A stretch of 6,063 bases of DNA, taken from JAMWZF01 sp041628615. GTDB lineage: Bacteria; Pseudomonadota; Alphaproteobacteria; Rhodobacterales; Rhodobacteraceae. The stretch covers positions 1-6,063 of the forward strand of contig JBFKOW010000191.1 in the NCBI GenBank assembly GCA_041628615.1, given 5' to 3'. Below the pieces are notes generated by a model. The model did no database searches. It saw only the letters and a list, made by a program, of their open reading frames with translations, and had not been told where the DNA came from. A program made the position numbers and the translations under genes. Positions 4,689-6,063 of this stretch are shown here, piece by piece. Position 1 is the first letter of the stretch. Each line of letters begins with the position of its first letter.

Positions 4689-6063
4689 ATGGACCACGGA
4701 CAGGTCAACCCGTCGATGAGGCTTGAGGATCAGGGCATCACCGGGCTGCGCGGGGTCTATTACAACCTCGACGAAGCGGCGATCATGGCCGAGGCGCTGG
4801 TCCGCGGGGAGGGCACCGAGGGCCAGGGCGGCACCATCCTGGTCAATACCGGCCGCTTCACCGGACGCTCGCCCAAGGACAAGCACGTGGTGATGACCGA
4901 CTCCACGCGCGGCACGATCTGGTGGGACAACAACGCGGCGATGTCGGAGGCCGGGTTCGACGCGCTTCATGCCGACATGCTCGACCACATGAAGGGCCGC
5001 GACTACTTCGTGCAGGACCTGTTCGGCGGCGCCGACCCGGCCTACCGGCTGGACGTGCGGGTCGTCACCGAGCTGGCCTGGCACTCGCTGTTCATCCGGC
5101 ACATGCTGCGCCGTCCCGACGCGGCCGAGATCGCCGCCTTCACGCCGGACTTCACGGTCATCAACTGCCCGAGCTTCCGCGCCGACCCGGCCCGCCACGA
5201 CTGCCGGTCGGACACCGTGATCGCGATGAACTTCGACCGCAAGCTGATCCTGATCGGCGGCACCGAATATGCCGGCGAGAACAAGAAGTCGGTCTTCACC
5301 CTGCTGAACTACCTGCTGCCCGAACAGGGCGTGATGCCGATGCACTGCTCGGCCAACCACGCCACCGGCAACCCGGTCGACACGGCGATCTTCTTCGGCC
5401 TGTCCGGCACCGGCAAGACCACCCTGTCCGCCGATCCGGCCCGCACCCTGATCGGCGACGACGAACACGGCTGGTCGGACCGCGGCACCTTCAACTTCGA
5501 GGGCGGCTGCTATGCCAAGACCATCGGGCTCGACCCCGAGGCGGAACCGGACATCTTCGCCACCTGCTCGATGCCCCACACCGTGATCGAGAACATGGTC
5601 TTCGACCCGGAGACCAAGGCGCTCGACTTCGACGACGACAGCCTGACCGCGAACACCCGCTGCGCCTACCCGCTGTCCTACATCCGCAACACCTCGGACA
5701 CCGCGCTTGGCGGGCACCCGAAGAACATCATCATGCTGACCTGCGACGCCTTCGGGGTGCTGCCGCCGATCGCCCGGCTGACCCCGGCGCAGGCGATGTA
5801 TCACTTCCTGTCGGGCTTCACCTCCAAGGTCGCCGGGACCGAGCGCGGCGTGACCGAGCCCGAACCCACGTTCTCGACCTGCTTCGGCGCCCCCTTCATG
5901 CCCCGCCGCCCCGAGGTCTACGGCAACCTGCTGCGCCGCAAGATCGCCAGCCACGGCGCCACCTGCTGGCTGGTCAACACCGGCTGGACCGGCGGAGCCT
6001 ACGGTGCCGGCAAGCGGATGCCGATCAGGGCGACGCGCGCACTCCTGTCCGCGGCGCTCGACG
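4689..6063 (+). CDS. pckA: Phosphoenolpyruvate carboxykinase (ATP), 3' end beyond the window
   Basis: PckA converts oxaloacetate and ATP to PEP, ADP and CO2 in the cytoplasm, the first committed step of gluconeogenesis from C4 acids. The first 458 codons are present, out of about 530 usual for the ATP-type enzyme. Visible elements are TGRSPKDKH (substrate arginine R60), EYAGENKKS (K200), MHCSANHA (metal-binding H219), the kinase-1 P-loop GLSGTGKTT (237-245, K243), the kinase-2 motif LIGDDEHGW (D257/D258), TRCAYPLSYI (R324) and VNTGWTGGAYG near the edge. All key residues seen are intact, and the P-loop wording marks the ATP form rather than the GTP form. The start MDHGQVNPSMRLEDQG follows a good GGGAGA site. 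It is divergent from chvI and shares its 297-base control region. No frameshift or unusual codon use is seen. Confidence 0.97.
   Translation, partial: MDHGQVNPSMRLEDQGITGLRGVYYNLDEAAIMAEALVRGEGTEGQGGTILVNTGRFTGRSPKDKHVVMTDSTRGTIWWDNNAAMSEAGFDALHADMLDHMKGRDYFVQDLFGGADPAYRLDVRVVTELAWHSLFIRHMLRRPDAAEIAAFTPDFTVINCPSFRADPARHDCRSDTVIAMNFDRKLILIGGTEYAGENKKSVFTLLNYLLPEQGVMPMHCSANHATGNPVDTAIFFGLSGTGKTTLSADPARTLIGDDEHGWSDRGTFNFEGGCYAKTIGLDPEAEPDIFATCSMPHTVIENMVFDPETKALDFDDDSLTANTRCAYPLSYIRNTSDTALGGHPKNIIMLTCDAFGVLPPIARLTPAQAMYHFLSGFTSKVAGTERGVTEPEPTFSTCFGAPFMPRRPEVYGNLLRRKIASHGATCWLVNTGWTGGAYGAGKRMPIRATRALLSAALD

Noticed and set aside
4536..5954. Long minus-strand open frame of 472 codons opposite pckA
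   Set aside because: The plus strand encodes an unmistakable PckA. The antisense translation is a low-complexity Gly/Val/Arg/Asp-rich shadow.

Overview
The window is a GC-rich, densely coded chromosomal segment from an alphaproteobacterium, most likely a member of the Rhodobacteraceae/Rhodobacterales. The evidence is the gene order, a kinase-only short HprK, a RapZ with a GPSGAGRS P-loop, and the protein wording of ChvG, ChvI and PckA. The genus cannot be fixed by reading alone. All genes look like core chromosomal genes. I see no insertion sequence, phage gene, CRISPR array, tRNA or rRNA.

Positions 1-4391 are six genes in one tight minus-strand block, read right to left: chvI (response regulator, 4391-3690), chvG (sensor histidine kinase, 3686-1959), hprK (short HPr kinase, 1954-1514), rapZ (nucleotide-binding RNase adapter homologue, 1512-538), a mannose-type PTS EIIA gene (541-137) and the start of the HPr gene (140 to beyond the left edge). 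The junctions are +3, +4, +1, -4 and -4 bases, so this is almost certainly one translationally coupled operon. Positions 4392-4688 are the only sizeable gap, a divergent regulatory region. Positions 4689-6063 hold the first 458 codons of pckA (ATP-dependent phosphoenolpyruvate carboxykinase) on the plus strand, running off the right edge.

Together the genes form the regulatory PTS/ChvGI locus known from alphaproteobacteria. HPr and EIIA carry phosphate derived from PEP, and no sugar-transporting EIIB or EIIC is seen here. HprK can modify HPr, ChvG/ChvI is an envelope/acid-responsive two-component system, and PckA makes PEP from oxaloacetate. Divergent transcription of pckA from chvI puts the PEP-producing enzyme beside the PEP-sensing chain.

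The locus itself is known, and I found no wholly undescribed system. The items most worth a second look are a perfect 10-bp direct repeat phased at exactly 20 bp in front of pckA, inverted repeats in both leaders, and a RapZ that differs from the E. coli model both in the P-loop lysine and in the C-terminal RNA-binding residues.
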